This document shows, piece after piece, positions 16,498 through 25,485 of a DNA stretch of 64,000 nt (the first letter of the stretch is position 1; each line of letters starts with the position of its first letter). Both the position numbers and the translations under genes were made by a program. Location of the stretch: contig JAAYAG010000030.1 of assembly GCA_012719495.1 (NCBI GenBank), positions 49,796-113,795 of the forward strand, given 5' to 3'. This DNA is from Bacteroidales bacterium (lineage in GTDB: Bacteria; Bacteroidota; Bacteroidia; Bacteroidales; Prolixibacteraceae). The notes under the pieces are model-generated. The model was given only the letters and a program-made list of their open reading frames with translations. It ran no database searches and was not told where the DNA came from.

Positions 16498-17166
16498 TTG
16501 ATGATTGCACGGGAATTAATATCATCCACCTTTCCAACGTTACACTGTTCCGACATCGGGAAAAAGGGGCTAAATATTATGGAATCATTCAGGGTTTCTG
16601 AAATTCCGATTGTACGCGACAAAGAATACCTTGGGCTTATTTCCGACAAGAATATTTATGATCTTGATTTAACCAAAATCTGTATAAACGAGAAAAGTTT
16701 CACTCTTAGTACACCTTATGTTTTTGTTAATCAACACATATATGAAGTAATCCAAAAAATGCTTGAACACAAGGTTTCGGTTATCCCGGTACTTGAACTA
16801 AACATGGATTATTGCGGATCTATTCTTCTGGCAGAGCTCTCTGAAAAATACCTAAGTCTTGTGTCGGGCAAAGATCGTGGAGCTATTATTGTAATTGAGG
16901 TGAATGAATATGATTATTACCTGTCACAAATTGCACAGATCGTTGAATCGAACAATGTGAAAATATTGAGTTTGTACACACGAAACAACGAAAACACAAA
17001 AATGGTGGAAATAACCCTGAAATTAAATGCAACAGATATCTCTTCAGTTATCCAAACATTTGTGCGTTACGACTATATAATTAAAGCCGTATACATGGAC
17101 GATTCATTACTATCTAATATGTATAGCGACCGTTACGAGCAATTCATGAAATATATAAATATTTAA
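16498..17166 (+). CDS. CBS-domain protein with C-terminal ACT-like domain
   Basis: The 222-residue cytosolic protein has a CBS pair in the first 115 residues or so (for example VSEIPIVRDKEYLGLISDKN and HKVSVIPVLELNMDYCGSIL), which usually binds adenine nucleotides. An ACT-like segment follows (GAIIVIEVNEYDYYLSQIAQIV). It lies 11 bases upstream of nadK and is the first gene of the Bacteroidota cluster running through uppS and bamA. A nucleotide-sensing role is inferred from the domains only. Confidence 0.88.
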   Translation: MMIARELISSTFPTLHCSDIGKKGLNIMESFRVSEIPIVRDKEYLGLISDKNIYDLDLTKICINEKSFTLSTPYVFVNQHIYEVIQKMLEHKVSVIPVLELNMDYCGSILLAELSEKYLSLVSGKDRGAIIVIEVNEYDYYLSQIAQIVESNNVKILSLYTRNNENTKMVEITLKLNATDISSVIQTFVRYDYIIKAVYMDDSLLSNMYSDRYEQFMKYINI

Positions 17167-17177
17167 ACACATAAAAA

Positions 17178-18056
17178 GTGAAGATTGCACTCTATGGAAC
17201 TGAGGTCAGGGAAGAATTCCTGCCTATATATAAGCGGCTATTCGAATTTGCCAAAACAAACAATATCGACATTCTTCTTCACGAGAAAATTGAAAATGAT
17301 TTAAGATCTTTATTTCATTATAATACAGGAATCTTTGAAAAATTCAGAACCGCAATTACCCAAACGGATATCCATTTTTTGTTATCCATTGGTGGCGACG
17401 GTACATTTTTGAGTGCAGTGCCATATTCTCTCGAAATGATGATCCCAATTGCAGGTATAAATTGTGGCAGACTGGGCTTTCTGGCGGATATTACAGATGA
17501 AACACTGGAAGATTCACTTCAAAACATGATCGAAGGAAATTATACCCTCGAAAAACGAAGCATGCTGGAACTTATCAGTCCGAAAGCAATGTTTGGAGAT
17601 ATTAATTTTGCGGTGAACGAGCTAACCGTGCACAAGCTCGACAACTCTTCTATGATTAAAATTGAAACCTACATCAACGGGGAATTTTTGGTTACCTATT
17701 GGGCCGATGGCCTCATTATTGCAACGCCAACCGGCTCAACAGCATACTCATTAAGTGTAGGCGGACCTGTTGTTACACCGAACGTTTCTGGATTGGTAAT
17801 CACCCCTATCGCCTCACATAACCTTACTGTAAGGCCAGTAGTTGTCCCCGATGATGTTGAGATAGAATTAATAATCGAAGGACGCGGCAATCAGTTCCTT
17901 GTATCGGTTGATCACCGCTCAGTTCCCCTTGATTTCTCAACCTCGATAAAAATAAAAAAGGCATCGGTGACTGTACCTACCGTAAAATTCAATGGGCACA
18001 CCTTTTATTCTACCTTGCGGAACAAAATGATGTGGGGTGCCGACAAAAGAAACTAA
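17178..18056 (+). CDS. nadK: NAD kinase
   Basis: The enzyme phosphorylates NAD to NADP in the cytosol. The signature GGDGT is at residues 72-76, followed by NCGRLGFLAD near 95-104, the NE-containing FAVNELTVH block and the ATPTGSTAYSLSVGGP loop. Length (292) is normal. Translation begins at GTG at 17178, 11 bases after the CBS gene, and no closer ATG gives the conserved MKIALYG start. Confidence 0.96.
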   Translation: MKIALYGTEVREEFLPIYKRLFEFAKTNNIDILLHEKIENDLRSLFHYNTGIFEKFRTAITQTDIHFLLSIGGDGTFLSAVPYSLEMMIPIAGINCGRLGFLADITDETLEDSLQNMIEGNYTLEKRSMLELISPKAMFGDINFAVNELTVHKLDNSSMIKIETYINGEFLVTYWADGLIIATPTGSTAYSLSVGGPVVTPNVSGLVITPIASHNLTVRPVVVPDDVEIELIIEGRGNQFLVSVDHRSVPLDFSTSIKIKKASVTVPTVKFNGHTFYSTLRNKMMWGADKRN

Positions 18057-18136
18057 AGGGGAAAAGCAAATCAGACAGCAATTTTTATCCATTTTGGGAG
18101 TTAATAAAGAAGCCCGTATAATTTTAAAAATTATAT

Positions 18137-18144
18137 TACTTTTG
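18137..18144 (+). promoter_or_regulatory. Promoter -7 element upstream of the DUF6089-uppS-bamA genes
   Basis: TACTTTTG fits TAnnTTTG, about 95 bases before the DUF6089 gene. It lies in the only sizeable gap inside the envelope cluster, which suggests an internal promoter. Confidence 0.45.
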
Positions 18145-18236
18145 CTGCACTCTGAAAAGGAGCTGTAATTTGGGCTACTCCGGAACATTACAAATGGTTT
18201 TGCTTCCGGTTTTTTTAATGGTTAAAAAAATAGAAT

Positions 18237-18908
18237 ATGCCCGTTAAGAAACTTGGAATAGTAGTATTGTTAATTGTATTATCGTGTCAAGTCAAGGCCC
18301 AGCAACGATCAGCCGACATTGGACTGTTTGTTGGTGGAGGTACACCGTTGACCGATTTTACCAGAACAAAAATTACCGAATCGCTAAATTTCGATTTCGG
18401 TATATTTTATCGGCACAATTACAACTCCCGTATCAGCCTGCGTTTTAACGCTATTTACGGAACAATGAACCAAACAGGAACATTTAATAATCAGGAAATG
18501 AAATTCAGCAAAAAGGTTTTCAATTTCGATGCACTGGTTGAGATTAACTATCTCGATTTTATTATTGGTGTCCCTAAAATGAAATTTAGTCCGTTTGTGT
18601 ATACCGGTATTGGTCTAAGCACTTACCCGGATATAGATGGAAATACCATTGTTACACCAAGTATCCCGCTGGGCATCGGGGCGAAATACGCTTTTAACAA
18701 AAGAATTGCCATTGGAGCTGAAGCTTCTTTGCATAAATTAATGAACGATGGGCTTGACAACCTCGATAACCCATACACAAACAATGGGTTGATTAAGGTA
18801 AGCGATATCGCACATAATAACGATTGGTTAAGCTATTTTGGATTAACTTTGACCTATAAATTTTTCTGGGGCAGTGTACCTTGTCCTATATACGAAACCA
18901 TTAATTAA
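18237..18908 (+). CDS. DUF6089-type outer-membrane beta-barrel protein
   Basis: The 223-residue exported protein has a signal peptide ending at VKAQ. Alternating beta strands (DIGLFVGGGTPLTDF, ISLRFNAIYG, GLTLTYKFFW) point to an eight-stranded-type outer-membrane barrel. It matches the DUF6089 proteins that commonly precede uppS and bamA in Bacteroidota. The role is unknown; its position suggests a link to outer-membrane assembly. Confidence 0.8.
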   Translation: MPVKKLGIVVLLIVLSCQVKAQQRSADIGLFVGGGTPLTDFTRTKITESLNFDFGIFYRHNYNSRISLRFNAIYGTMNQTGTFNNQEMKFSKKVFNFDALVEINYLDFIIGVPKMKFSPFVYTGIGLSTYPDIDGNTIVTPSIPLGIGAKYAFNKRIAIGAEASLHKLMNDGLDNLDNPYTNNGLIKVSDIAHNNDWLSYFGLTLTYKFFWGSVPCPIYETIN

Positions 18909-18910
18909 CA

Positions 18911-19666
18911 ATGAGTTTTAAAGAACAAATAGACAGTTCAAAAATACCACAACATGTTGCCATCATTATGGATGGAAACGGGCGCTGGGCAGCCCAACGC
19001 GGGAACGATCGAATTTTTGGACATGAACATGGCGTTGAAGCAGTTCGTGCAGCCATAAAAGCTGCAGCCGAAATTGGGGTAAAACATCTTACCCTGTATG
19101 CCTTTTCAACCGAAAACTGGAACCGCCCAAAATTTGAGGTAGACGCCTTGATGACCCTGCTTGTGAGAGTAATTAAATCGGAAGCATCAGAGCTTAACAA
19201 AAACAACATCCGAATCAATGTAATTGGTGACAGAAATAGTCTACCCCCTAAAGTAGCCGGAGAAGTTGAAAAGATTGAAAGCATGCTTTCGCAAAATACC
19301 GGGCTAAATGTTATCCTTGCCCTTAGCTACAGTTCAAAATGGGAAATCATAAATGCTGTTAAATCGATAGCTTCCGATGTTAAAAAAGGAAAAATAGACA
19401 CTCAAGATATTTCACAAGAACTGTTCGATAGTTATCTTTCCACCGCAAATATTCCCGATCCGGAACTGATGATCAGAACCTCTGGTGAAAGAAGGCTTAG
19501 TAACTTCTTGTTGTGGCAGTTAGCATATGCTGAATTGTATTTCACACAGAAATTATGGCCCGATTTTGATAAAGAAGATTTTTGGGAAGCAATTTGCAGT
19601 TTTCAAAACAGAGAACGCCGTTTTGGCAAAACAAGTGATCAAATTAAAAAACCTAATATAAAGTAA
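18911..19666 (+). CDS. uppS: Undecaprenyl diphosphate synthase (isoprenyl transferase)
   Basis: UppS extends farnesyl diphosphate with isopentenyl diphosphate to make the C55 carrier for peptidoglycan and O-antigen. The signature IIMDGNGRWA has the catalytic Asp21, and LTLYAFSTENWNRP and the C-terminal RTSGERRLSNFLLWQLAYAEL blocks are intact. Length is 251. It begins two bases after the DUF6089 gene and shares one base with the bamA start (TAATG), indicating one operon. Confidence 0.97.
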   Translation: MSFKEQIDSSKIPQHVAIIMDGNGRWAAQRGNDRIFGHEHGVEAVRAAIKAAAEIGVKHLTLYAFSTENWNRPKFEVDALMTLLVRVIKSEASELNKNNIRINVIGDRNSLPPKVAGEVEKIESMLSQNTGLNVILALSYSSKWEIINAVKSIASDVKKGKIDTQDISQELFDSYLSTANIPDPELMIRTSGERRLSNFLLWQLAYAELYFTQKLWPDFDKEDFWEAICSFQNRERRFGKTSDQIKKPNIK

Positions 19667-22257
19667 TGACCAGAAAATTTTCGTTAACAGCCCTTTTGGT
19701 TCTGATATTTTTCAACCTTTGGTCACAAATACCTGATAGTACAGACTTTTCGATTTACTATTCCAGTCCGCGTGAATATGAAGTTGGTGGAATAGAAATT
19801 ATGGGGATCAAGTATCTCGATAAAGATATGTTAAAAGAGTACGCGGGCATTAAAGTGGGCGACCAGATTACCATTCCGGGCGACAAAGTAACCCAAATTA
19901 TCAAAAAATTCTGGAAACAAGGGCTATTCTCCGATGTGAAAGTAAACGCATCAAAGATTATCGACGATAAAATTTATCTTGAAATATTCCTTAAGGAAAG
20001 ACCAAGGCTTTCTAAAGCAAACTACCACGGGGTAAAAAAATCGGAGCTCGAAGACCTTCAGGAAAAAGTACTTCTGCTTGAAGGAGGCCAGGTGGTCGAT
20101 GCCCAATTAATTAATGCTGAAAGGATTATTAAAAATTATTTCAAAGAAAAAGGGTTTCTCAATACCGAAGTCAACATTGTTCAACGTGACGACCCTGATA
20201 AAGAAAACTCTCTCATCCTCGATATCAACGTTGATAAAAAGGAAAAAGTTAAAATCAGTGAGCTCGTATTTCATGGCGTCGAAAAAGTAAATGTTTCGTT
20301 ACTCGAACGTGTAATGAAAAAGACAAACGACAAGAAACCCAAGAATTTCTTTTTAACGAAGAAATTCCAGGAAGACTTGTATGAAAAAGATAAAATTAGT
20401 GTACTCGAGAAATATAACGAACTGGGATATCGCGATGCCATTATCGTTCGCGACTCTGTTATAAAAAACGATAACGACAACACGGTTAAGGTTGAACTTT
20501 GGATTGAAGAAGGCAACAAATACCACATCCGAAACTTCAAGTGGGTAGGCAATACTATTTATCCTTCGCCACTCCTCGAAAATTATTTGGGCATTAGGAA
20601 GGGTGAAGTATATAACCAAAAAAGATTGGATAAACGGTTGAAGACCGATAATGATGCCTTAAGTAACTTATATCTCGACAAAGGATACCTTTTTTCGAGC
20701 ATCATCCCGGTAGAAAATTATGCCGAAGGCGATTCTATCGATTTTGAGATGCGCATTTCCGAAGGCCCACAAGCCACAATCGACCGTGTTATCATTCAAG
20801 GAAATACAAAAACACACGAACAAGTCGCCCGCCGCGAGTTGTATACCCTGCCCGGAGATTTGTTCAGCAAAACACAATTGATGCGTTCATACAGACAGTT
20901 GGCACAACTTGGTCACTTCGACCAGGAACGAATTGGGATCGACCCAATGCCAAAACAAGAAAACGGAACCGTAGACATTAAATACAGTTTGGTTGAACGC
21001 GCCAACGACCAGGTAGAGCTCTCCGGTGGCTGGGGAATGGGCATGTTTGTAGGCTCATTAGGATTAAAATTCACCAACTTCTCGGCCCAAAACATTTTCA
21101 CCCCCGAAGCATGGAGGCCACTTCCTACTGGTGACGGACAAACCCTTAGTGTAAGGGCACAAACTAACGGAAAGTACTATCAACAATACAGTCTTTCGTT
21201 TATGGATCCTTGGTTCGGAGGAAAAAAACCGAATAATTTTTCTATCTCTGTATATTATTCAAAACTCACCCGCACAGATGCTTCGTACAGCTACTCAAAC
21301 CCTTATAACACTTACAGTTATGGTGGTATGGGATATAATACTTACGGATACAACAATCCCTACGGCATGAATAATTACGGCGGCAATTCAAATGTAAAAG
21401 GCTGGCAAATTACCTATGGAGCATCAATTGGTTACGGATACCGGCTTAGTTGGCCCGACGATTATTTCACCTTATACCACGAGTTATCATTACAACATTA
21501 TAACCTTAAAAACTGGTCGTATTATTTTCTTGAATCAGGCGACATTAACGACATTAGCTTGAAAACAGCACTGAGTCGAAACTCTATTGACAACCCTTTG
21601 TACAGTCGTCACGGGTCATCGTTCAGCTTGTCGGTAGAATTAACACCACCCTACTCCTCTTTCAACGGAGAAGATTACGCCGACCCGAGTATGAGTGACA
21701 AAAAGCGTTACAACTTCCTTGAATACCACAAGTGGCTTTTCAATGCCAAATGGTTCACAACACTCGACAGAAACGAAAAGTTTGTTTTGCATGCCAAATA
21801 TGAATTCGGGTTACTGGGATATTTCGATGAACACAGGAAATCGCCACTCGAAGGCTTTAAGATGGGGGGAGACGGAATGTCGGGATATGACTTCTACGGC
21901 TCCGACAACATCGCTCTCAGAGGATACGCAAACGGAAGTATAACCCCAACGTCGGGCAACGGGCGTACCGGAAATATCTACGCAAAAACAACCATTGAAT
22001 TGCGCTACCCGATTACATTGTCAGAGTCGGCAAACATATATGCACTATCGTTTCTCGAAGCCGGTAACAGCTGGTACGATTTCAATACCTTTAACGTGTT
22101 CGATCTGAAGCGGTCGGCCGGTGTTGGAGTAAGGTTTTGGTTGCCAATGTTCGGTTTGCTGGGAATTGACTGGGGATATGGTTTCGACAAACCAAACAAT
22201 GGTTCAGCTTCGTCGGCCAAAAGTCAATTCCACTTCGTAATTGGTCAGCAATTTTAA
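19666..22257 (+). CDS. bamA: Outer-membrane assembly protein BamA
   Basis: The 863-residue BamA inserts beta-barrel proteins into the outer membrane. After a signal peptide come periplasmic POTRA domains (about residues 40-430) and a C-terminal barrel ending in Phe, as the Bam signal requires. A run rich in Tyr, Gly and Asn lies at about 540-580, where an extracellular loop is expected; it is low-complexity and probably variable. Neighbours (uppS, two ompH genes) fit the standard envelope cluster. Confidence 0.95.
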   Translation: MTRKFSLTALLVLIFFNLWSQIPDSTDFSIYYSSPREYEVGGIEIMGIKYLDKDMLKEYAGIKVGDQITIPGDKVTQIIKKFWKQGLFSDVKVNASKIIDDKIYLEIFLKERPRLSKANYHGVKKSELEDLQEKVLLLEGGQVVDAQLINAERIIKNYFKEKGFLNTEVNIVQRDDPDKENSLILDINVDKKEKVKISELVFHGVEKVNVSLLERVMKKTNDKKPKNFFLTKKFQEDLYEKDKISVLEKYNELGYRDAIIVRDSVIKNDNDNTVKVELWIEEGNKYHIRNFKWVGNTIYPSPLLENYLGIRKGEVYNQKRLDKRLKTDNDALSNLYLDKGYLFSSIIPVENYAEGDSIDFEMRISEGPQATIDRVIIQGNTKTHEQVARRELYTLPGDLFSKTQLMRSYRQLAQLGHFDQERIGIDPMPKQENGTVDIKYSLVERANDQVELSGGWGMGMFVGSLGLKFTNFSAQNIFTPEAWRPLPTGDGQTLSVRAQTNGKYYQQYSLSFMDPWFGGKKPNNFSISVYYSKLTRTDASYSYSNPYNTYSYGGMGYNTYGYNNPYGMNNYGGNSNVKGWQITYGASIGYGYRLSWPDDYFTLYHELSLQHYNLKNWSYYFLESGDINDISLKTALSRNSIDNPLYSRHGSSFSLSVELTPPYSSFNGEDYADPSMSDKKRYNFLEYHKWLFNAKWFTTLDRNEKFVLHAKYEFGLLGYFDEHRKSPLEGFKMGGDGMSGYDFYGSDNIALRGYANGSITPTSGNGRTGNIYAKTTIELRYPITLSESANIYALSFLEAGNSWYDFNTFNVFDLKRSAGVGVRFWLPMFGLLGIDWGYGFDKPNNGSASSAKSQFHFVIGQQF

Positions 22258-22316
22258 TTGAAGATATCTTGGTACGAAAGTTGTAACACATAAAGAAATT
22301 AAAAAACGTAAAGATT

Positions 22317-22832
22317 ATGAAACGTATTATCATCACATTCATTGCCGTAGCGGTTTTATCGATCGCTAGTTACGCGCAGAAATATGCTTTCGTCGATACA
22401 GAATATATCCTCGGAAACATCCCGGCCTACAAAGCAGCCCAAGAACAACTCGACCAATTGTCGAACCAGTATCAAAAAGAACTGGAAGGAATTCAGGCAG
22501 AGCTCGAACAAATGTACAATGACTTCAGGGCTGAATCGGTACTCCTTTCCGACGATTTAAAACGCAAACGCGAAGATGTAATTGTTACACGCGAAAAAGA
22601 ATACCGTACGCTTCAGCAAAAATATTTTGGCCGAGAAGGAGAACTCTTTAAAAAGCGCCAGAGCCTGGTAAAACCAATTCAAGATGATATTTACAACACG
22701 ATTAAAACCCTTGCTAACGAAGGAAACTATGCTGTCATTTTCGACAAATCGGGTGGCTTAACCATGCTTTACACCGATCCAAAATACGATTTGAGCGATC
22801 AGATCCTTGAAAAAATGGGATATAAAAACTAA
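22317..22832 (+). CDS. OmpH/Skp-family periplasmic chaperone
   Basis: The 171-residue exported protein has a signal peptide cut near SYAQ, a short beta start (KYAFVDTEYIL), a long charged coiled coil at about 35-125, and a closing beta segment (YAVIFDKSG). This is the tentacle architecture of Skp, which shields unfolded barrels on their way to BamA just upstream. A second copy follows. Confidence 0.92.
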   Translation: MKRIIITFIAVAVLSIASYAQKYAFVDTEYILGNIPAYKAAQEQLDQLSNQYQKELEGIQAELEQMYNDFRAESVLLSDDLKRKREDVIVTREKEYRTLQQKYFGREGELFKKRQSLVKPIQDDIYNTIKTLANEGNYAVIFDKSGGLTMLYTDPKYDLSDQILEKMGYKN

Positions 22833-22900
22833 AAAATTCCTGCACTTATCACAATTCGAACTAACATGTTCAAATAATGGGGTAAATCGAAGTTAATTTT

Positions 22901-22908
22901 TATATTTG
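22901..22908 (+). promoter_or_regulatory. -7 element before the second OmpH gene
   Basis: TATATTTG lies about 40 bases upstream of the ATG at 22947, so the second Skp copy may also be transcribed on its own. Confidence 0.5.
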
Positions 22909-22946
22909 CGTGGCTTATTTAAACGAAAACAATTAATAGAAATAAA

Positions 22947-23459
22947 ATGAAAAAGTTTTTTGTAACATTTCTTACTATTGCAGCACTTACAATTACTGCT
23001 GCTCAGGCTCAGACTCCAAAATTTGGACATATTGACATTCAACAACTTATTCAAGTAATGCCTGAAAGAACTACCGCAGTTTCAGAACTTGAAAAAACTG
23101 CAGGCGAACTCGAAGAAATGCTTGGAACGTTGCAAACTGAACTTCAAACCATGTACAAAGAATATACTGAGAAACGTGAAACGATGTCTGACTTGATTCG
23201 TCAGGCCAAAGAAGAAGATATTCAGGCAAAACAACAACGGATTGAAACATTCAGAATGCAATCTGAACAACAACTACAACAAAAACAACAGGATTTGATG
23301 AAACCTATCATCGAAAAAGCTGACAATGCTATTGCCGAAGTTGCAAAAGAACAAGGCCTTGTTTATGTTTTTGATGTAAGTTCAAGAGTTGTGCTTTACA
23401 AATCGAACCAGAGTGTTGATTGCCTTCCATTAGTTAAAAAGAAACTTGGAATTGAATAA
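22947..23459 (+). CDS. OmpH/Skp-family periplasmic chaperone
   Basis: The 170-residue paralogue of the preceding gene has a signal peptide ending AQAQ, the strand KFGHIDIQQLI, a glutamine-rich coiled coil at about 40-125, and the closing strand LVYVFDVSS. Paired Skp-like genes after bamA are normal in Bacteroidota. It has its own -7 element and a terminator at 23486. Confidence 0.92.
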   Translation: MKKFFVTFLTIAALTITAAQAQTPKFGHIDIQQLIQVMPERTTAVSELEKTAGELEEMLGTLQTELQTMYKEYTEKRETMSDLIRQAKEEDIQAKQQRIETFRMQSEQQLQQKQQDLMKPIIEKADNAIAEVAKEQGLVYVFDVSSRVVLYKSNQSVDCLPLVKKKLGIE

Positions 23460-23485
23460 GGTTTTAAACCTTCAAAAAAATAGTG

Positions 23486-23516
23486 AGAGCCGTTTGATTT
23501 TTCAAGCGGCTCTTTT
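23486..23516 (+). terminator. Rho-independent terminator after ompH
   Basis: AGAGCCGTTTGA pairs with TCAAGCGGCTCT (one wobble), followed by TTTT. Confidence 0.75.
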
Positions 23517-23545
23517 GCTACTTTAGTACCCAATAACGCATAACA

Positions 23546-24373
23546 ATGAAACGAAACCATCCAATTGGAATATTTGACTCGGGGTATGGAGGATTGACCA
23601 TCCTAAAGGAAATAAGGAAGTTACTGCCTCAATACGATTATATTTATCTGGGCGACAATGCCCGTACTCCATATGGAACGCGCTCATTCGACGTGGTTTT
23701 TGAATATACCCTCGAAGCAGTGAAAAAACTATTTGAGTTGAACTGCGAGCTGACTATTCTTGCCTGCAACACTGCATCGGCTAAAGCCTTACGAAACATT
23801 CAGCAGAATATCCTTCCGGAAATTGCCCCTGAAAAAAGAGTACTTGGAGTTATTCGGCCAAGTGTAGAAGAAGTCTTAAATATAACCCGCAACAAGCATA
23901 TTGGAGTATTGGGAACCAACGGCACAGTTTCGTCGGGATCATATCTCATCGAACTCGAGAAAATATCAAACGGAGAACTTGTTGTAACTCAGGAAGCCTG
24001 CCCAATGTGGGTGCCTATTGTCGAAAACAATGAAATTGGCACCATGGGAGCCAATTATTTCGTCGAAAAAAACATTACTCAATTATTGTCTTCTGATCCT
24101 GAAATTGACACCATTATACTTGGTTGTACGCATTATCCGTTGCTCTCGGAAACAATTCGAAAATACTTACCCGATGGGATCACGCTGGTAGAACAAGGCC
24201 CGATCGTTGCAAAAAAAATGCTCGATTATCTTAATCGGCACCCTGAAATGGAAGAAAAATGCTCGGCAGAAGGTAGTATTCAATATTTCACAACAGAACA
24301 AGCATCAAATTTCGAGGGAAAAGCGTCTATTTTTATGGACGAGAAAATAGAAGCCTCTACTATCCGTCTTTAG
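23546..24373 (+). CDS. murI: Glutamate racemase
   Basis: MurI makes D-glutamate for peptidoglycan. The two catalytic cysteines are Cys74 (ILACNTASA) and Cys194 (ILGCTHYPLL), and the N-terminal GIFDSGYGGLTI block contains Asp11. Length (275) is usual. The last 14 bases overlap the 3' end of the convergent hydE gene, so the two transcripts collide. Confidence 0.96.
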   Translation: MKRNHPIGIFDSGYGGLTILKEIRKLLPQYDYIYLGDNARTPYGTRSFDVVFEYTLEAVKKLFELNCELTILACNTASAKALRNIQQNILPEIAPEKRVLGVIRPSVEEVLNITRNKHIGVLGTNGTVSSGSYLIELEKISNGELVVTQEACPMWVPIVENNEIGTMGANYFVEKNITQLLSSDPEIDTIILGCTHYPLLSETIRKYLPDGITLVEQGPIVAKKMLDYLNRHPEMEEKCSAEGSIQYFTTEQASNFEGKASIFMDEKIEASTIRL

Positions 24374-25454
24374 TATTTTTTCTGAGCGAAAAATGATGAG
24401 AGTCGCCCCATTCACCATACCCAATTTTGCTATTCACCAATGAAAGCCGGGCATCGAGGCAACCAAGACATTGGTCTGGTTCTTCGTCGACACAGGGTTT
24501 GTTCTCATACAACAAGTAATCGTTACGATACTTGCCGGGGGTAATATTGGGCATTACAATATTTGCACCTGCATCAATAGCTTTTTCCCGTCCCAGAGGA
24601 TCGATAGCCTGCAAAGCCGTGGTAGCAGCTATATTGATATCTTTCATTAATAAACGTAAGATGGCTACCATTTTTAAGCTCATGGAAAAACGCTGCTGAA
24701 GATCCCAGCTAAGATTATTGCATTGGAATAGAGGTGTATCGGCATGCTCAATGTACGGCCCCATCCCCACCATATCGACATCAAAATGCTGCATAAAAAG
24801 CAAATCATCGGCCAAGTGTTCAACTGTTTGAAACGGCAGGCCAATCATCACTCCTGTGCCTACCTGATATCCTATTTGTTTTAAAAAATGAAGACAAGAA
24901 AGCCTGACATCAAAACGATGATCGCTTGGATGCAATTCTTGATATAAATTTTTGTCTGATGTTTCGATACGTAACAAATAGCGATGGGCACCTGCAGAGA
25001 ACCACCGTGAATAAGTTTCGTGTGTTTGCTCACCGAGCGAGAGGGTAATCCCCAATTCGCCATGACTTAGTTCTTTTATTGCCAAAATCAAACGCTCAAT
25101 GCGGGCAATGTGGGTTTCAGAAGAAACCTCGCCCGACTGGATGACAATCGAGCCAAATTTTTCAGCATGGGCAAAAGCAGCAGCAGCGAGCACTTCTTTA
25201 TCGGTTAACGTATAGCGTGACACTTTTTTGTTCGATTTACGGATTCCGCAATAAAAGCAATTTTTACTGCACACATTCGAGTATTCAATTAAACCCCTAA
25301 AGTAAACCTTATCGCCAACCTCGCGCAATTTCACTTCGCGGGCTTTGAGGAACAACTGTTGCCGGTCGTCGCCATCGGAAAACAATAATCTTACAATATC
25401 TTCCCTTGAAAATACATCTTGCTGAAGCAACTCACGTACTGTTTTTCCGATCAT
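24360..25454 (-). CDS. hydE: [FeFe]-hydrogenase maturase HydE (radical SAM)
   Basis: The 364-residue cytosolic radical SAM enzyme helps build the dithiolate-bridged H-cluster of [FeFe]-hydrogenase. The SAM cluster motif is Cys62-x3-Cys66-x2-Cys69 (CSKNCFYC). A second cysteine set, Cys321, Cys329 and Cys332, keeps the 8/3 spacing of the second cluster site of Thermotoga HydE. The order EYSNVCSKNCFYCG fits HydE better than BioB or PylB. HydF, HydG and a hydrogenase gene are not in the window, so the partners must lie elsewhere. Confidence 0.88.
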   Translation of the reverse strand: MIGKTVRELLQQDVFSREDIVRLLFSDGDDRQQLFLKAREVKLREVGDKVYFRGLIEYSNVCSKNCFYCGIRKSNKKVSRYTLTDKEVLAAAAFAHAEKFGSIVIQSGEVSSETHIARIERLILAIKELSHGELGITLSLGEQTHETYSRWFSAGAHRYLLRIETSDKNLYQELHPSDHRFDVRLSCLHFLKQIGYQVGTGVMIGLPFQTVEHLADDLLFMQHFDVDMVGMGPYIEHADTPLFQCNNLSWDLQQRFSMSLKMVAILRLLMKDINIAATTALQAIDPLGREKAIDAGANIVMPNITPGKYRNDYLLYENKPCVDEEPDQCLGCLDARLSLVNSKIGYGEWGDSHHFSLRKNTKDG

Positions 25455-25485
25455 TAAATACTTTTTAATTGCTGATTAATAAGTC

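Noticed and set aside
15687..16649. Extended pdxJ start upstream of 16406
   Set aside because: The conserved MTRLSVNINK start fits the family; the extension has no homologous features and would overlap the divergent CBS gene.
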